From Gammaproteobacteria bacterium (GTDB lineage Bacteria > Pseudomonadota > Gammaproteobacteria > DSM-19610), in assembly GCA_011371465.1 (NCBI GenBank), contig DRQL01000121.1, positions 1-16,117 of the forward strand: 16,117 nucleotides of DNA, written 5' to 3'. The notes beneath the pieces are model-generated. The model was not told the DNA's origin. It did not search any database and saw nothing but the letters and a program-made list of their open reading frames with translations. Positions 1 to 7,398 of the stretch are shown here, in pieces; position 1 is the first letter of the stretch, and every line of letters starts with the position of its first letter. The position numbers were made by a program, and so were the translations under genes.

Positions 1-295
1 AGACCAAAAAGCAAAATGAATGCCAACCCGCTCGGGGACGCCTGCTGCCGCTCCACTCCCGGTCAAGTGTCTGTTTTCCCGTGAATACCAGAATTTTTGC
101 GCAGGATTGACCGTCAAAAATGGCGCTTTTTCTGTCGGGGTTAAACGACAGAGAACTGTCCATATTAAATCCCGGGATTTGGCGTAGAAGTGGACGGAAA
201 AAACGAACCGGCCTGTCACCGATCAGCGACAGATCACCCGGGACCGATACGGAGGCAGGGCTGCATTGCAGCCAACCAGGGTCCTCGTTGCGCAT
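1..295 (-). CDS. Partial unrecognised protein, N-terminal 98 residues
   Basis: An open frame of 98 codons starts with ATG at 295-293 and runs off the left edge without a stop. An AGGAG ribosome-binding site lies 7 bases before the ATG, which is stronger than the sites of several certain genes here. The product begins MRNEDPGWLQCSPASVSV and continues with RFFRPLLRQIPGF around residues 32-44. I see no signal peptide, membrane segment or motif I can name, so I give no function. It is divergent from the oxidoreductase at 442 and may share its control region. The start-site spacing supports a real gene, but an overlapping plus-strand frame (120-431) exists, so confidence is limited. Confidence 0.42.
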   Translation of the reverse strand, partial: MRNEDPGWLQCSPASVSVPGDLSLIGDRPVRFFRPLLRQIPGFNMDSSLSFNPDRKSAIFDGQSCAKILVFTGKQTLDREWSGSRRPRAGWHSFCFLV

Positions 296-337
296 GGTAC
301 GTCTCCTGCTTGTAAAACCGCCGGACTGTGCGCTGTT

Positions 338-357
338 TCACATTACGCAATATGTGA
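338..357. promoter_or_regulatory. Inverted repeat in a divergent intergenic region, possible operator
   Basis: TCACAT (338-343) and ATGTGA (352-357) form a perfect 6-bp dyad with an 8-base spacer, in the 146-base gap between two divergent starts (295 minus, 442 plus). The half-sites are oriented opposite to a CRP site (TGTGA-N6-TCACA), so I do not assign it to CRP. A regulator acting on both genes is possible, but no partner is visible. Confidence 0.25.
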
Positions 358-441
358 CGCGCCGGTCTTCAGGTATTCGGGCACCGGCGCCGATGAAACT
401 CCCGTCCGGTTCAACTGGCAACCACACTTGACTGATTCGCG

Positions 442-1752
442 ATGAAAGCATCACTCACACTGTTCCTGTACCTGCTGCCCATGCTGCTGATTTTTACCTG
501 GTATACGAAACGCAAGCAGCAACAGCACCGGAACAGCCTGGTAACCCTGGAAGAAAACCGCAAATCCGGGTTGCTCGAACCGTCATCGCTACACCCGCTG
601 ATCGATATCACCCGCTGTATGGGTTGCGGTTCCTGTGTCAGTGCCTGCCCGGAGGGCAATGTGCTGGGGGTGATTGACGGCAAGGCACACCTGGTCAATC
701 CTACCCACTGTATTGGTCACAGCGCCTGCAAGACAGCCTGTCCGTTTGATGCCATCACCCTGGTGTTCGGCACGGAAAACCGCGGCATGGACATTCCCGT
801 CATCAAACCCAACTTTGAAACCACCATGGACGGTATCTTCATCGCCGGCGAACTGGGTGGCATGGGACTGATACGCAACGCCGTGGAGCAGGGACGTCAG
901 GCGCTGGAGCATATCTGCAAACACCCGGGGATCGGTAATCCCGGCGACGACCGGCTGGACCTGCTGATCGTCGGCGCCGGTCCGGCCGGGTTCACGGCCT
1001 CACTCGGCGCCATGCAGCACGGACTGAAGTCGGTCACGATCGAGCAGGAAACGCTCGGCGGTACTGTCAGCCACTTTCCGCGCGGCAAGCTGGTCATGAC
1101 CGCACCCGTAAAACTGCCCGTGGTGGGCAAGATGCCCTTCACCGAGACCACCAAGGAGACATTGCTGGAGTTCTGGGAAAACGTGGAGAAGAAAACCGGG
1201 TTGAAAATCCGTTACCAGGAACGCCTGGAAGAAGTGGTCGCTGAAAACGATGGCTACCAGGTAACCACCTCCAAAGGGAGTTACCGTACCCGCACCCTGC
1301 TGCTGGCTATCGGCCGTCGCGGCACGCCCCGCAAGCTCGGCGTACCGGGTGAAGCCCTGTCCAAGGTGGTATACCGGCTGATCGACGCAGAACAGTACCA
1401 GGGGCAACAGGTGCTGGTGGTCGGTGGAGGCGACAGCGCCCTGGAGGCCGCCACCAGTATTGCCGAGCAACCGGGCACCGATGTCACGATCTCCTACCGT
1501 TCCGGGGCATTCTCGCGCGCCAAGGAGAAAAACCGCCAGAAGGTTGCGCAGGCTGAACAGGAAGGTCGCCTGCGCGTGCTGTTCACATCCAACGTGACCG
1601 AGATCAGCGAACGGCAGGTGATACTGGAGCAGGAAGGCAACACCATTACCCTGGACAATGACGCCGTCATCATTTCAGCCGGCGGCATATTGCCCACACC
1701 GTTCCTGAAAAAAATCGGCGTCCAGGTGGAGACCAGACATGGTACCGCCTGA
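442..1752 (+). CDS. Membrane-anchored ferredoxin/FAD-NAD(P) oxidoreductase (YpdA/thioredoxin-reductase-like)
   Basis: The 436-residue product is probably an electron-transfer flavoprotein. Residues 4-21 form one membrane segment followed by a basic stretch (KRKQQQHR), so the rest should face the cytoplasm. A two-cluster ferredoxin domain follows: C59-C62-C65-C69-P is complete, while the second motif reads C90-H93-C96-C100-P, with His in the second position. Residues 131-151 (GIFIAGELGGMGL...) look like the last FAD-binding segment of a thioredoxin-reductase fold, yet they precede the FAD dinucleotide motif GAGPAG (178-183) and the NAD(P) motif GGGDSA (328-333). The protein ends soon after GGILPTPFLKKIGV, where that segment would normally come. 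The redox-active CxxC of classical thioredoxin reductase is absent. The next gene overlaps by 14 bases, suggesting translational coupling. The ATG has no clear ribosome-binding site, but the membrane segment starts immediately after it. The physiological acceptor is unknown; family assignment is firm, function is inferred. Confidence 0.93.
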   Translation: MKASLTLFLYLLPMLLIFTWYTKRKQQQHRNSLVTLEENRKSGLLEPSSLHPLIDITRCMGCGSCVSACPEGNVLGVIDGKAHLVNPTHCIGHSACKTACPFDAITLVFGTENRGMDIPVIKPNFETTMDGIFIAGELGGMGLIRNAVEQGRQALEHICKHPGIGNPGDDRLDLLIVGAGPAGFTASLGAMQHGLKSVTIEQETLGGTVSHFPRGKLVMTAPVKLPVVGKMPFTETTKETLLEFWENVEKKTGLKIRYQERLEEVVAENDGYQVTTSKGSYRTRTLLLAIGRRGTPRKLGVPGEALSKVVYRLIDAEQYQGQQVLVVGGGDSALEAATSIAEQPGTDVTISYRSGAFSRAKEKNRQKVAQAEQEGRLRVLFTSNVTEISERQVILEQEGNTITLDNDAVIISAGGILPTPFLKKIGVQVETRHGTA

Positions 1753-3739
1753 GTGGTGCAATGGCTGGCGCTGCCTGTTGCTGTGCACAACACTTCTGTT
1801 CACGGCAGCTGCGCCTGCCGACGACTACAGTGATGCACAGCTTGCCGTCCGTACACGCGACTATGCGCACGCCTACACGCTTTTGCTGAAGCTGGCCCGT
1901 GCCGGCCATACCGATGCGCAGTACCAGCTGGCAGCCATGTACCGTTCGGGCCGGGGCACCGGAAAGGACCACGACAAAGCCGCCTTCTGGTACCGCAAGG
2001 CGGCTGAACAGGGACATGTGAAGGCACAGTACAACCTGGGGGTGCTGTACGAAAACGGCTGGGGTGTGGAGCAGGACGAAGCGCAGGCCGTGCAGTGGTA
2101 CCGGCAGGCCGCTGCACAGGGACACAAAAAGGCGAAAGAAAAACTCGACAGCGGATTACGAACAGCGCATGTTGCTGCGACAGAATCCGGTGAGGCTGTC
2201 GATCACAAGAACCTGCACCGCGCCGTGCTGAAGGGAGATAAACGCGCGCTGCAGCGTCTCCTGGAGCAGGGCGTCGACGTGAATGCGCGCGACCGCTACC
2301 AGGTCACTGCCCTGATGATCGCCGCTGAACAGGGGCACGCGAAGCTGGTCAAGCTACTGCTCACCGCCGGCGCCGATGTCCATGCAAAGGACCGGGATGG
2401 TGAAACGGCATTGCTGAAAGCCGCCTCGGCCGGCCAGGCATCCTGTGCAGGCAGCTTGTTACAGCATGGGGCCAACATCAACCAGGCCGACAAGCTGGGC
2501 AATACCGCCCTGATCCTGGCAGTGCGCGCCAATCACACAGCAGTCGTGGACCTGCTGTTAAAAAAGCATGCCGCACCGGATCGCGCCAACCGCAAGGGAG
2601 ACACGGCACTGGATATAGCGGAGCGTAACGGTTACCAGGCAAGCGCCAAACGCCTGCGCCAGGCCGGTGCCCGGCGCACCGCCAGGCCGGCCGTCAAAAA
2701 GAGCAATGCCCAACGCGTACAGCAGGCAGTGCAGGCGCGCGGCAAAAACGATGTGCCGCTGATCGTCGAAGCCGCCTGGCGGGGTCAGCGTGACGCAGTT
2801 CGCACCCTGTTGTCCCGTGGCACGGATATCGAGACCCGGGATGCAGAAGGCTTCACTGCGCTGACGCGCGCAGCCTGGAACGGGCACGAAGCCGTGGTAC
2901 AGGACCTGATTGCTGCGGGTGCCAATGTCAACGCCGGCAGCCAGAACGGCGCGACACCGCTGTTGCTGGCCGCCAAAAACGGTCACGACCGGGTAGTGCA
3001 GCAGCTTTTGATTGCCGGCGCCAAAGACCGGCCGGATGAGCAGGGCAACACCGCCCTTGGCAGCGCCATACAGCAGGGGCACAGCCACCTGGTCAAACTG
3101 CTGCTGGACCGTGGCGGTAACATCAAAACCGGCAGCCACCACGGCACCAACCCGTTGATCGCTGCCACCAGGAACAAGGATGCATCCACGGTCACGGTGC
3201 TGGTCAAACACGGCGCCTGCCTGAACTGCGGTGATGCCAGCGGCAGGACCGCACTGTGGTATGCAGCCGGGCAGGGCAGCAAGCGGCTGGCCGGGATGTT
3301 GCTTGGTGCGGCGGGGAAACGCGCCGCTGCACTGGTGCGCCAGCCTGACAAGGATGGCTATACCGCCCTGCATCGTGCCGCACTGAACGGCCACGAAGAA
3401 GTAATCAGCTTACTGCTGAAATACGGTGCCGATGTACATGCCAGGGCAGCCGGTGGCAACACGGCACTGTTGCTGGCGGCACGACAGGGGCACCGCAAGG
3501 CCGTGGAGCGGCTGTTGCGGGCCGGTGCCGGAGTGGATATTAAAAATGCCCGTGGCAACACGGCACTGATGCTGGCCGCGGGTAACGGTCACACCGGCGT
3601 AGTGAAAGTGCTGCTTGAGCACGACGCCAATCCCGCCCTGCGCAATCAACGCCGTGAGCAGGCGGTCGATATGGCTGACCAGGGTAAACACGCGGAAATT
3701 GTCAGCCTGTTAAAAGCATCAAGCTCTTCGTTCTGGTAG
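1739..3739 (+). CDS. Exported Sel1-like and ankyrin repeat protein
   Basis: The product has 666 residues. A signal peptide with hydrophobic core CLLLCTTLLFTAAA spans about residues 12-25, with likely cleavage near APA-DD, so it is probably periplasmic. Residues 31-138 hold Sel1/TPR-like repeats (AQYQLAAMYRSGRG, AQYNLGVLYENGWG). Ankyrin repeats follow in two blocks: about five from 158 to 313, then a basic linker (about 314-336), then about ten from 337 to 660, with the usual TALxxAAxxGH and LLxxGAD signatures. Such repeats bind proteins; no enzymatic domain is visible. Its ATG lies inside the 3' end of the oxidoreductase gene (14-base overlap in another frame), so the two are probably translated together, and the natural inference is a scaffold or partner for that membrane system. 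It ends SSSSFW. Family call is certain; role is unknown. Confidence 0.93.
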   Translation: MVPPEWCNGWRCLLLCTTLLFTAAAPADDYSDAQLAVRTRDYAHAYTLLLKLARAGHTDAQYQLAAMYRSGRGTGKDHDKAAFWYRKAAEQGHVKAQYNLGVLYENGWGVEQDEAQAVQWYRQAAAQGHKKAKEKLDSGLRTAHVAATESGEAVDHKNLHRAVLKGDKRALQRLLEQGVDVNARDRYQVTALMIAAEQGHAKLVKLLLTAGADVHAKDRDGETALLKAASAGQASCAGSLLQHGANINQADKLGNTALILAVRANHTAVVDLLLKKHAAPDRANRKGDTALDIAERNGYQASAKRLRQAGARRTARPAVKKSNAQRVQQAVQARGKNDVPLIVEAAWRGQRDAVRTLLSRGTDIETRDAEGFTALTRAAWNGHEAVVQDLIAAGANVNAGSQNGATPLLLAAKNGHDRVVQQLLIAGAKDRPDEQGNTALGSAIQQGHSHLVKLLLDRGGNIKTGSHHGTNPLIAATRNKDASTVTVLVKHGACLNCGDASGRTALWYAAGQGSKRLAGMLLGAAGKRAAALVRQPDKDGYTALHRAALNGHEEVISLLLKYGADVHARAAGGNTALLLAARQGHRKAVERLLRAGAGVDIKNARGNTALMLAAGNGHTGVVKVLLEHDANPALRNQRREQAVDMADQGKHAEIVSLLKASSSSFW

Positions 3740-3744
3740 ACCGC

Positions 3745-3775
3745 AACCGTCTCTCCGGCAGCCCCCGGGACGGTT
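3745..3775 (+). terminator. Weak hairpin after the ankyrin gene
   Basis: AACCGTC (3745-3751) pairs with GACGGTT (3769-3775) around a 17-base GC-rich loop, 5 bases after the stop codon. No T-run follows, so it may be a Rho-assisted end or an mRNA-stabilising hairpin rather than a true intrinsic terminator. The rest of the 120-base gap before the phosphatase shows no clear promoter. Confidence 0.25.
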
Positions 3776-3859
3776 GATCTGCGCTTTTCGCCTGCGCTAT
3801 GCTGCGCCTTTCGTTCGCTGCAGCGACTTATCAGGACTTCGTTAAAAAGCTGTTTACTT

Positions 3860-4339
3860 ATGAGTGATATCAGCGTGCTGTTTGTCTGCATGGGCAATAT
3901 CTGCCGATCACCCACAGCGCAGGGTGTGTTCGAGTCCGTGGTGGAAGAGGCGGACCTGGGCAGGCGAATCCGCATCGATTCAGCCGGCACCCACGCATAC
4001 CACGTGGGGGAACCGCCGGACCGGCGCGCCATGCAGGCAGCTGCCGGCCGCGGCATCGACCTCGGCGGGCAACGTGCACGGCGCGTGGAGAAATCAGACT
4101 TCGAGCATTTCGATTACGTGCTGGCGATGGACAGTAGCAACCTCGACGATCTGCTGTCCGTGTGCCCGCAACCGTACCGCGACCGGGTCAGCCTGTTCCT
4201 GGAATTTGCCGACAACCCGGTCCGCCTGGACGTACCTGACCCTTATTACGGGGGCGGGAAAGGCTTTGAAGAGGTGCTCGACCTGGTTGAAGCCGGGGCA
4301 CGCGGCCTGCTGGAAACCATACGACAACAACTGAAATAA
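3860..4339 (+). CDS. Low-molecular-weight protein tyrosine phosphatase
   Basis: The 159-residue cytoplasmic enzyme hydrolyses phosphotyrosine through a cysteinyl-phosphate intermediate. The P-loop C10-MGNIC-R16-S17 fits CX5RS with C10 as nucleophile, and the general acid is D127 in DPYY (127-130). Length and motif positions match the family (about 150-165 residues). Bacterial members often act on tyrosine kinases of exopolysaccharide export, but no kinase or polysaccharide gene is visible here, so the substrate is unknown. The ribosome-binding site is weak; the start is fixed by the family pattern of a few residues before the first strand (VLFVCMGNICRSP). It converges with rne across a shared hairpin. 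Confidence 0.95.
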   Translation: MSDISVLFVCMGNICRSPTAQGVFESVVEEADLGRRIRIDSAGTHAYHVGEPPDRRAMQAAAGRGIDLGGQRARRVEKSDFEHFDYVLAMDSSNLDDLLSVCPQPYRDRVSLFLEFADNPVRLDVPDPYYGGGKGFEEVLDLVEAGARGLLETIRQQLK

Positions 4340-4365
4340 CCCGGCCTGAACGCAATCAGGCCGGG
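4340..4365 (-). terminator. Hairpin terminator between convergent genes
   Basis: CCCGGCCTGA (4340-4349) pairs perfectly with TCAGGCCGGG (4356-4365) across a 6-base loop, directly after the phosphatase stop and 25 bases past the end of rne. Read on the minus strand the stem is followed by TTATTTCAG, a moderately T-rich tail; on the plus strand it is followed by GTGTCTGC. It should therefore work best for rne, and possibly in both directions. Confidence 0.7.
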
Positions 4366-4390
4366 GTGTCTGCAGCCCCCTTAAACCGAA

Positions 4391-6850
4391 CTACTGGTCA
4401 TCCCCCACAGCGGAAGGCCGGGACTGAGGACTCGCCGGTTTGGAAGCCTCGGTAGCAGAAGCCGGTTTGGGCGCTACCGATTTGGGAGCCTCGGTAGCGG
4501 AAGCCGGTTTGGGCGCTACCGATTTGGGAGCCTCGGCAGCAGAAGCCGGTTTGGGCGTTGCCGGTTTTGCGCTTTCAGCATTACCGGTGCTGCGTGCTTC
4601 CGGGGCGGGGCTGGCCGGCACCTTGTTTTCCACCGGCTTTTGCGCACCGGTTTCCGACTTGCTGCGCGTTCCCGATCCACTGTTCCCGGAACCCGCCGGC
4701 CTGGCATCCTGCCCGGTCTTTGCGTCACCGGCGGCCTGTTTCTGTTCGCCGGTATTGCTGCGCTGCCCCGAACGACGGCGCCCCCCGCGGCGGCCGCGCC
4801 GGTTGCCGCTGCGGGCCTGACCCTGGTTGCCTTTGCCTTCGTTCGCTGGCTGCTGGTTTCCCTGCTGCTGGCTGTCCGCGGCCTGTACTTCGCTACGGTT
4901 TTCCTCTTTCCCGTTAGCCTTGCCGCCTTTCTTTTCGGCTTCACCGGACTTACCCCGGGGACGGCGATTCTGGTTGCCGCCGGTCCGCGGCTGTTTGCTC
5001 TGCCGGTTGCCTTCACCGCTGCGCGCAGCCTGTCCCTGGCCGCCGCGGCGTCGGCCGCCCCGGCTGCGGCCAGCACCCTGACTGCGGGCGCGTTGCGGGC
5101 GTTCCTCGGGTTTCGGTTCTTCTGCAACCGGGGTCCCCTTGCCGAACAGACTGTCCCATACCCGGCGAATGAGTCCCGGCGCCTGGGGTGGTGTTACCAC
5201 GGTCGCTTCCTCGCGGATCACCACCGGTGCCGGTGCCTGCGGCGCAACGGTTTGCACCGCGGGTTTTTCCACTTCCGGTGCCCTGGCACCGCCGAGTTCG
5301 GCCAGCACGCCTTCCTGCTCCTCCTCCTGCTCGGTGATCATCGTGTGGCTGACTGCGCCATCTTCACCCTCGAGTTCGTCGCTGCGCACGCGCTTGATAT
5401 CGTAGTGCGGGGTTTCCAGGCTCGGCGTGGGAATCAGGGTGACACTGATCTTGTGTCGCTGTTCCAGGTTGTACAGGATGTCACGCTTTTCGTTCAGCAG
5501 GTAGGTACCCACGTCGACCGGTACCCGCGCAATCACGCGCCCGGTTTTTTCTTTCATGGCGTCTTCTTCGAGAATGCGCAGTATCGACAGCGCCAGCGAT
5601 TCCACGCCACGCACCGTACCCTGGCCCATGCAGCGCGGACACACGATCTGGCTGGATTCCCCGAGCGATGGCCGCAGCCGCTGGCGCGACATTTCCATCA
5701 GGCCGAAGCGGGAGATGCGACCGATCTGCACCCGCGCCCGGTCGACACGCAGTGCATCACGCAGGCGGTTTTCCACTTCACGCTGGTTGCGGGTCGGCTG
5801 CATGTCGATAAAGTCGATCACTACCAGTCCACCCAGGTCACGCAGCCGTAGCTGGCGGGCCACTTCGTCCGCGGCCTCCAGGTTGGTATTCAGTGCGGTT
5901 TCTTCAATGTCGCTGCCCTTGGTGGCACGCGCCGAGTTGACGTCGATCGACAGCAGCGCCTCGGTGTGGTCGATGACAATGGCGCCACCGGACGGCAGGT
6001 GGACTTCGCGCTGGAAGGCGGTTTCGATCTGGCTTTCGATCTGGTAGCGCGAAAACAACGGTACCGGGTCATCATAACGCTTCAGCTTCTTGAGATTGTG
6101 CGGCATGACCTGGGTCATGAACTCGCTGGCGCGTTCATGGATCTCGGCATCATCGATGAGGATTTCGCCCACGTCACTGCGCAGGTGATCACGCAGGGCG
6201 CGAATGATGACATTGCTTTCCTGGTAGATCAGGAACGGGGCAGGGCGTTGTTCCGCGGCTTCGGCGATCGAGGCCCACAGTTGCAGCAGGTAGTCCAGGT
6301 CCCATTGCAGCTCTTCGGCGACCCGGCCTATACCGGCGGTGCGCACGATCAGGCCCATGTCGCTGGGGATCTCGAGCTGCGCCATGGCATCACGCACCAG
6401 GTTGCGGTCCTCGCCCTCGATACGACGCGATACACCGCCCGCACGCGGGTTGTTGGGCATCAGTACCAGGTAGCGACCGGCCAGACTGATAAAAGTGGTA
6501 AGTGCAGCGCCCTTGTTGCCGCGCTCCTCCTTTTCGACCTGGACGATGACTTCCTGCCCTTCGCGGAGCGCGTCCTTGATGGTAACGCGGCCGCCGCCCT
6601 TGCCCGCGCCTTCGCGGAAATAACTGCGGGCGACTTCCTTGAGCGGTAAAAAGCCGTGCCGATCGGCACCGTAATCTACAAAGGCAGCCTCGAGACTGGG
6701 CTCGACGCGGGTGATTTTCCCTTTGTATATATTGGACTTTTTCTGACCGCGGGAGGGTACCTCAATATCGAGATCGAAGAGTTTCTGGCCGTCGACCAGC
6801 GCGACACGCAGCTCTTCCGGCTGCGTGGCATTGATAAGCATTCGTTTCAT
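4391..6850 (-). CDS. rne: Ribonuclease E
   Basis: The 819-residue endoribonuclease handles mRNA decay and rRNA/tRNA processing and scaffolds the degradosome at the inner membrane. It starts MKRMLINATQ like the E. coli enzyme. The S1 domain covers about residues 36-120. Catalytic D303 (SIDVN) and D346 (VVIDFIDM) and the zinc-link cysteines C404 and C407 (CPRCMGQG) all fall at the E. coli residue numbers. After about 500 the sequence is low-complexity. Residues 559-571 (GLIRRVWDSLFGK) could be the amphipathic membrane-targeting helix, placed as in E. coli (around 568-582). An Arg/Gly/Gln-rich RNA-binding region follows, then an Ala/Pro/Lys tail of 14-residue repeats. The C-terminal half is shorter than E. 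coli's (1061 in total), and I cannot recognise enolase or PNPase sites. A long structured leader lies upstream. Confidence 0.98.
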   Translation of the reverse strand: MKRMLINATQPEELRVALVDGQKLFDLDIEVPSRGQKKSNIYKGKITRVEPSLEAAFVDYGADRHGFLPLKEVARSYFREGAGKGGGRVTIKDALREGQEVIVQVEKEERGNKGAALTTFISLAGRYLVLMPNNPRAGGVSRRIEGEDRNLVRDAMAQLEIPSDMGLIVRTAGIGRVAEELQWDLDYLLQLWASIAEAAEQRPAPFLIYQESNVIIRALRDHLRSDVGEILIDDAEIHERASEFMTQVMPHNLKKLKRYDDPVPLFSRYQIESQIETAFQREVHLPSGGAIVIDHTEALLSIDVNSARATKGSDIEETALNTNLEAADEVARQLRLRDLGGLVVIDFIDMQPTRNQREVENRLRDALRVDRARVQIGRISRFGLMEMSRQRLRPSLGESSQIVCPRCMGQGTVRGVESLALSILRILEEDAMKEKTGRVIARVPVDVGTYLLNEKRDILYNLEQRHKISVTLIPTPSLETPHYDIKRVRSDELEGEDGAVSHTMITEQEEEQEGVLAELGGARAPEVEKPAVQTVAPQAPAPVVIREEATVVTPPQAPGLIRRVWDSLFGKGTPVAEEPKPEERPQRARSQGAGRSRGGRRRGGQGQAARSGEGNRQSKQPRTGGNQNRRPRGKSGEAEKKGGKANGKEENRSEVQAADSQQQGNQQPANEGKGNQGQARSGNRRGRRGGRRRSGQRSNTGEQKQAAGDAKTGQDARPAGSGNSGSGTRSKSETGAQKPVENKVPASPAPEARSTGNAESAKPATPKPASAAEAPKSVAPKPASATEAPKSVAPKPASATEASKPASPQSRPSAVGDDQ
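4445..4570. repeat. 42-bp tandem repeat, three copies, within rne
   Basis: Three head-to-tail copies at 4445-4486, 4487-4528 and 4529-4570. The first two differ at a single base or so; the third diverges in its last third. The unit is 14 codons (APKPASATEAPKSV in register), so copy changes keep the rne frame. It encodes the Ala/Pro/Lys-rich C-terminal tail of RNase E. Confidence 0.9.
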
Positions 6851-7039
6851 TGGAGTTATCTCTCATGCGCTCGACTGAGCCACTGCGCAGGTCATTGATG
6901 CGGGCCGGAACACAGCGCATACGGTACGCCGGGTACAGCGCGCCACGGGAGCGCAGTAACCACGCCAGCAGTCCGGATATCAGGCCGATCATCAACACAA
7001 GCGGTAATGGCACAGGAGCAACCATAAATTGTTCGTTTA

Positions 7040-7051
7040 ATGTAATTACAT
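7040..7051. repeat. 12-bp perfect palindrome in the rne leader
   Basis: ATGTAATTACAT is a perfect dyad, 6 bases downstream (in the rne direction) of the last leader hairpin. The surrounding stretch (about 7020-7056) is AT-rich, unlike the rest of the leader. It could be a protein site or an AU-rich single-stranded cleavage site; the sequence alone does not decide. Confidence 0.3.
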
Positions 7052-7057
7052 ACAGGT

Positions 7058-7162
7058 AGAGACCCTGTGGTCTCTGCTCGATCCCCGCACCACGTCCAGT
7101 ACGTGATCCGGTGGAAACGAATAGGGTTCCAGTGCGGGCAAACCGGGGCGGCCAATGCCGCC
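7058..7162 (-). ncRNA. Structured core of the rne leader (hairpins and three-way junction)
   Basis: In RNA order on the minus strand: a 6-bp hairpin with tetraloop ATTG (7162-7147; arms GGCGGC/GCCGCC); an outer 7-bp stem CCCGCAC (7138-7132) with GTGCGGG (7090-7084) that encloses two hairpins, TGGAA/TTCCA (7131-7127 with 7116-7112) and CACGT/ACGTG (7105-7101 with 7095-7091); then a 7-bp hairpin with tetraloop ACAG (7075-7058; AGAGACC/GGTCTCT). All these pairs are perfect and mutually compatible. The position matches the autoregulatory rne leader of enterics, where RNase E senses a leader hairpin. Homology to that element is inferred from position, not from sequence. Confidence 0.5.
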
Positions 7163-7185
7163 ATGCTTCTTGCCGTGCGCGCTCG

Positions 7186-7214
7186 ACTATAGCAGCCCAT
7201 ACCTGTGAATTCAA
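7186..7214 (-). promoter_or_regulatory. Sigma70-type promoter for rne
   Basis: On the minus strand, TTGAAT (7214-7209) and TATAGT (7191-7186) are separated by exactly 17 bases, giving 4/6 and 5/6 matches to the consensus hexamers. It points toward rne. This is the best promoter match I found in the divergent region. Confidence 0.5.
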
Positions 7215-7253
7215 ACGCTTATCGGCACATGCGGGAAAGCCCCGAACGTTGAT

Positions 7254-7265
7254 ATATCGCGATAT
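7254..7265. promoter_or_regulatory. 12-bp palindrome between rne and rluC promoters
   Basis: ATATCGCGATAT is a perfect dyad about 40 bases upstream of the proposed rne -35 box and 134 bases before rluC. It may be an operator or part of the rluC promoter region, for which I found no convincing -35/-10 pair. The rest of 7215-7398 holds nothing else I can support. Confidence 0.25.
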
Positions 7266-7398
7266 TTTCTCTTTTCCGTCGTTTCGCAGCCCGGAAAACC
7301 AGGTCGCGGTATCCCGCCCGACAGGATGATACCGCTTCCGTCCGGGGCGCCGGATTTAGCGCAGCGCAGTGCCGGTAACACTGGTAGAATCCGCCGCC

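Larger units (their letters stand above)
6851..7179 (-). promoter_or_regulatory. Probable rne 5' leader
   Basis: If the promoter at 7186-7214 is used, transcription starts near 7179 and rne carries a leader of about 330 nt, close to the roughly 360-nt leader of E. coli rne, through which RNase E feeds back on its own mRNA. Its 5' half is packed with hairpins (see 7058-7162). The 3' half, nearest the start codon, shows less structure by eye. A frame of 87 codons (7025-6762 minus, starting MVAPVPLPLVLMIG) crosses it but has no ribosome-binding site and overlaps rne; I do not call it a gene. The rne ATG has only a weak GAGAG about 9 bases upstream. Confidence 0.55.

Noticed and set aside
338..357. 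The dyad as a CRP site
   Set aside because: Half-sites are in the reverse orientation (TCACA outward of TGTGA).
120..431. A 103-codon plus-strand frame ending 10 bases before the oxidoreductase
   Set aside because: The product is not protein-like, the upstream AGGA is badly placed, and it lies opposite the better supported minus-strand frame.
3799..3867. A 22-codon frame overlapping the phosphatase start
   Set aside because: No ribosome-binding site before its ATG; overlap looks accidental.
4640..5851. A 403-codon plus-strand frame opposite rne
   Set aside because: It mirrors the GC-rich, biased coding of rne, which is certain on the other strand; the translation is low-complexity.
6762..7025. 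An 87-codon minus-strand frame with a hydrophobic start (MVAPVPLPLVLMIG)
   Set aside because: No ribosome-binding site, it sits in the rne leader and overlaps the first 88 bases of rne in another frame.
7349..7368. GGATTTAGCGCAGCG resembling the REP loop and arm at 10131-10215
   Set aside because: Only one arm with an extra T and no pairing partner; probably chance or a decayed half-site.
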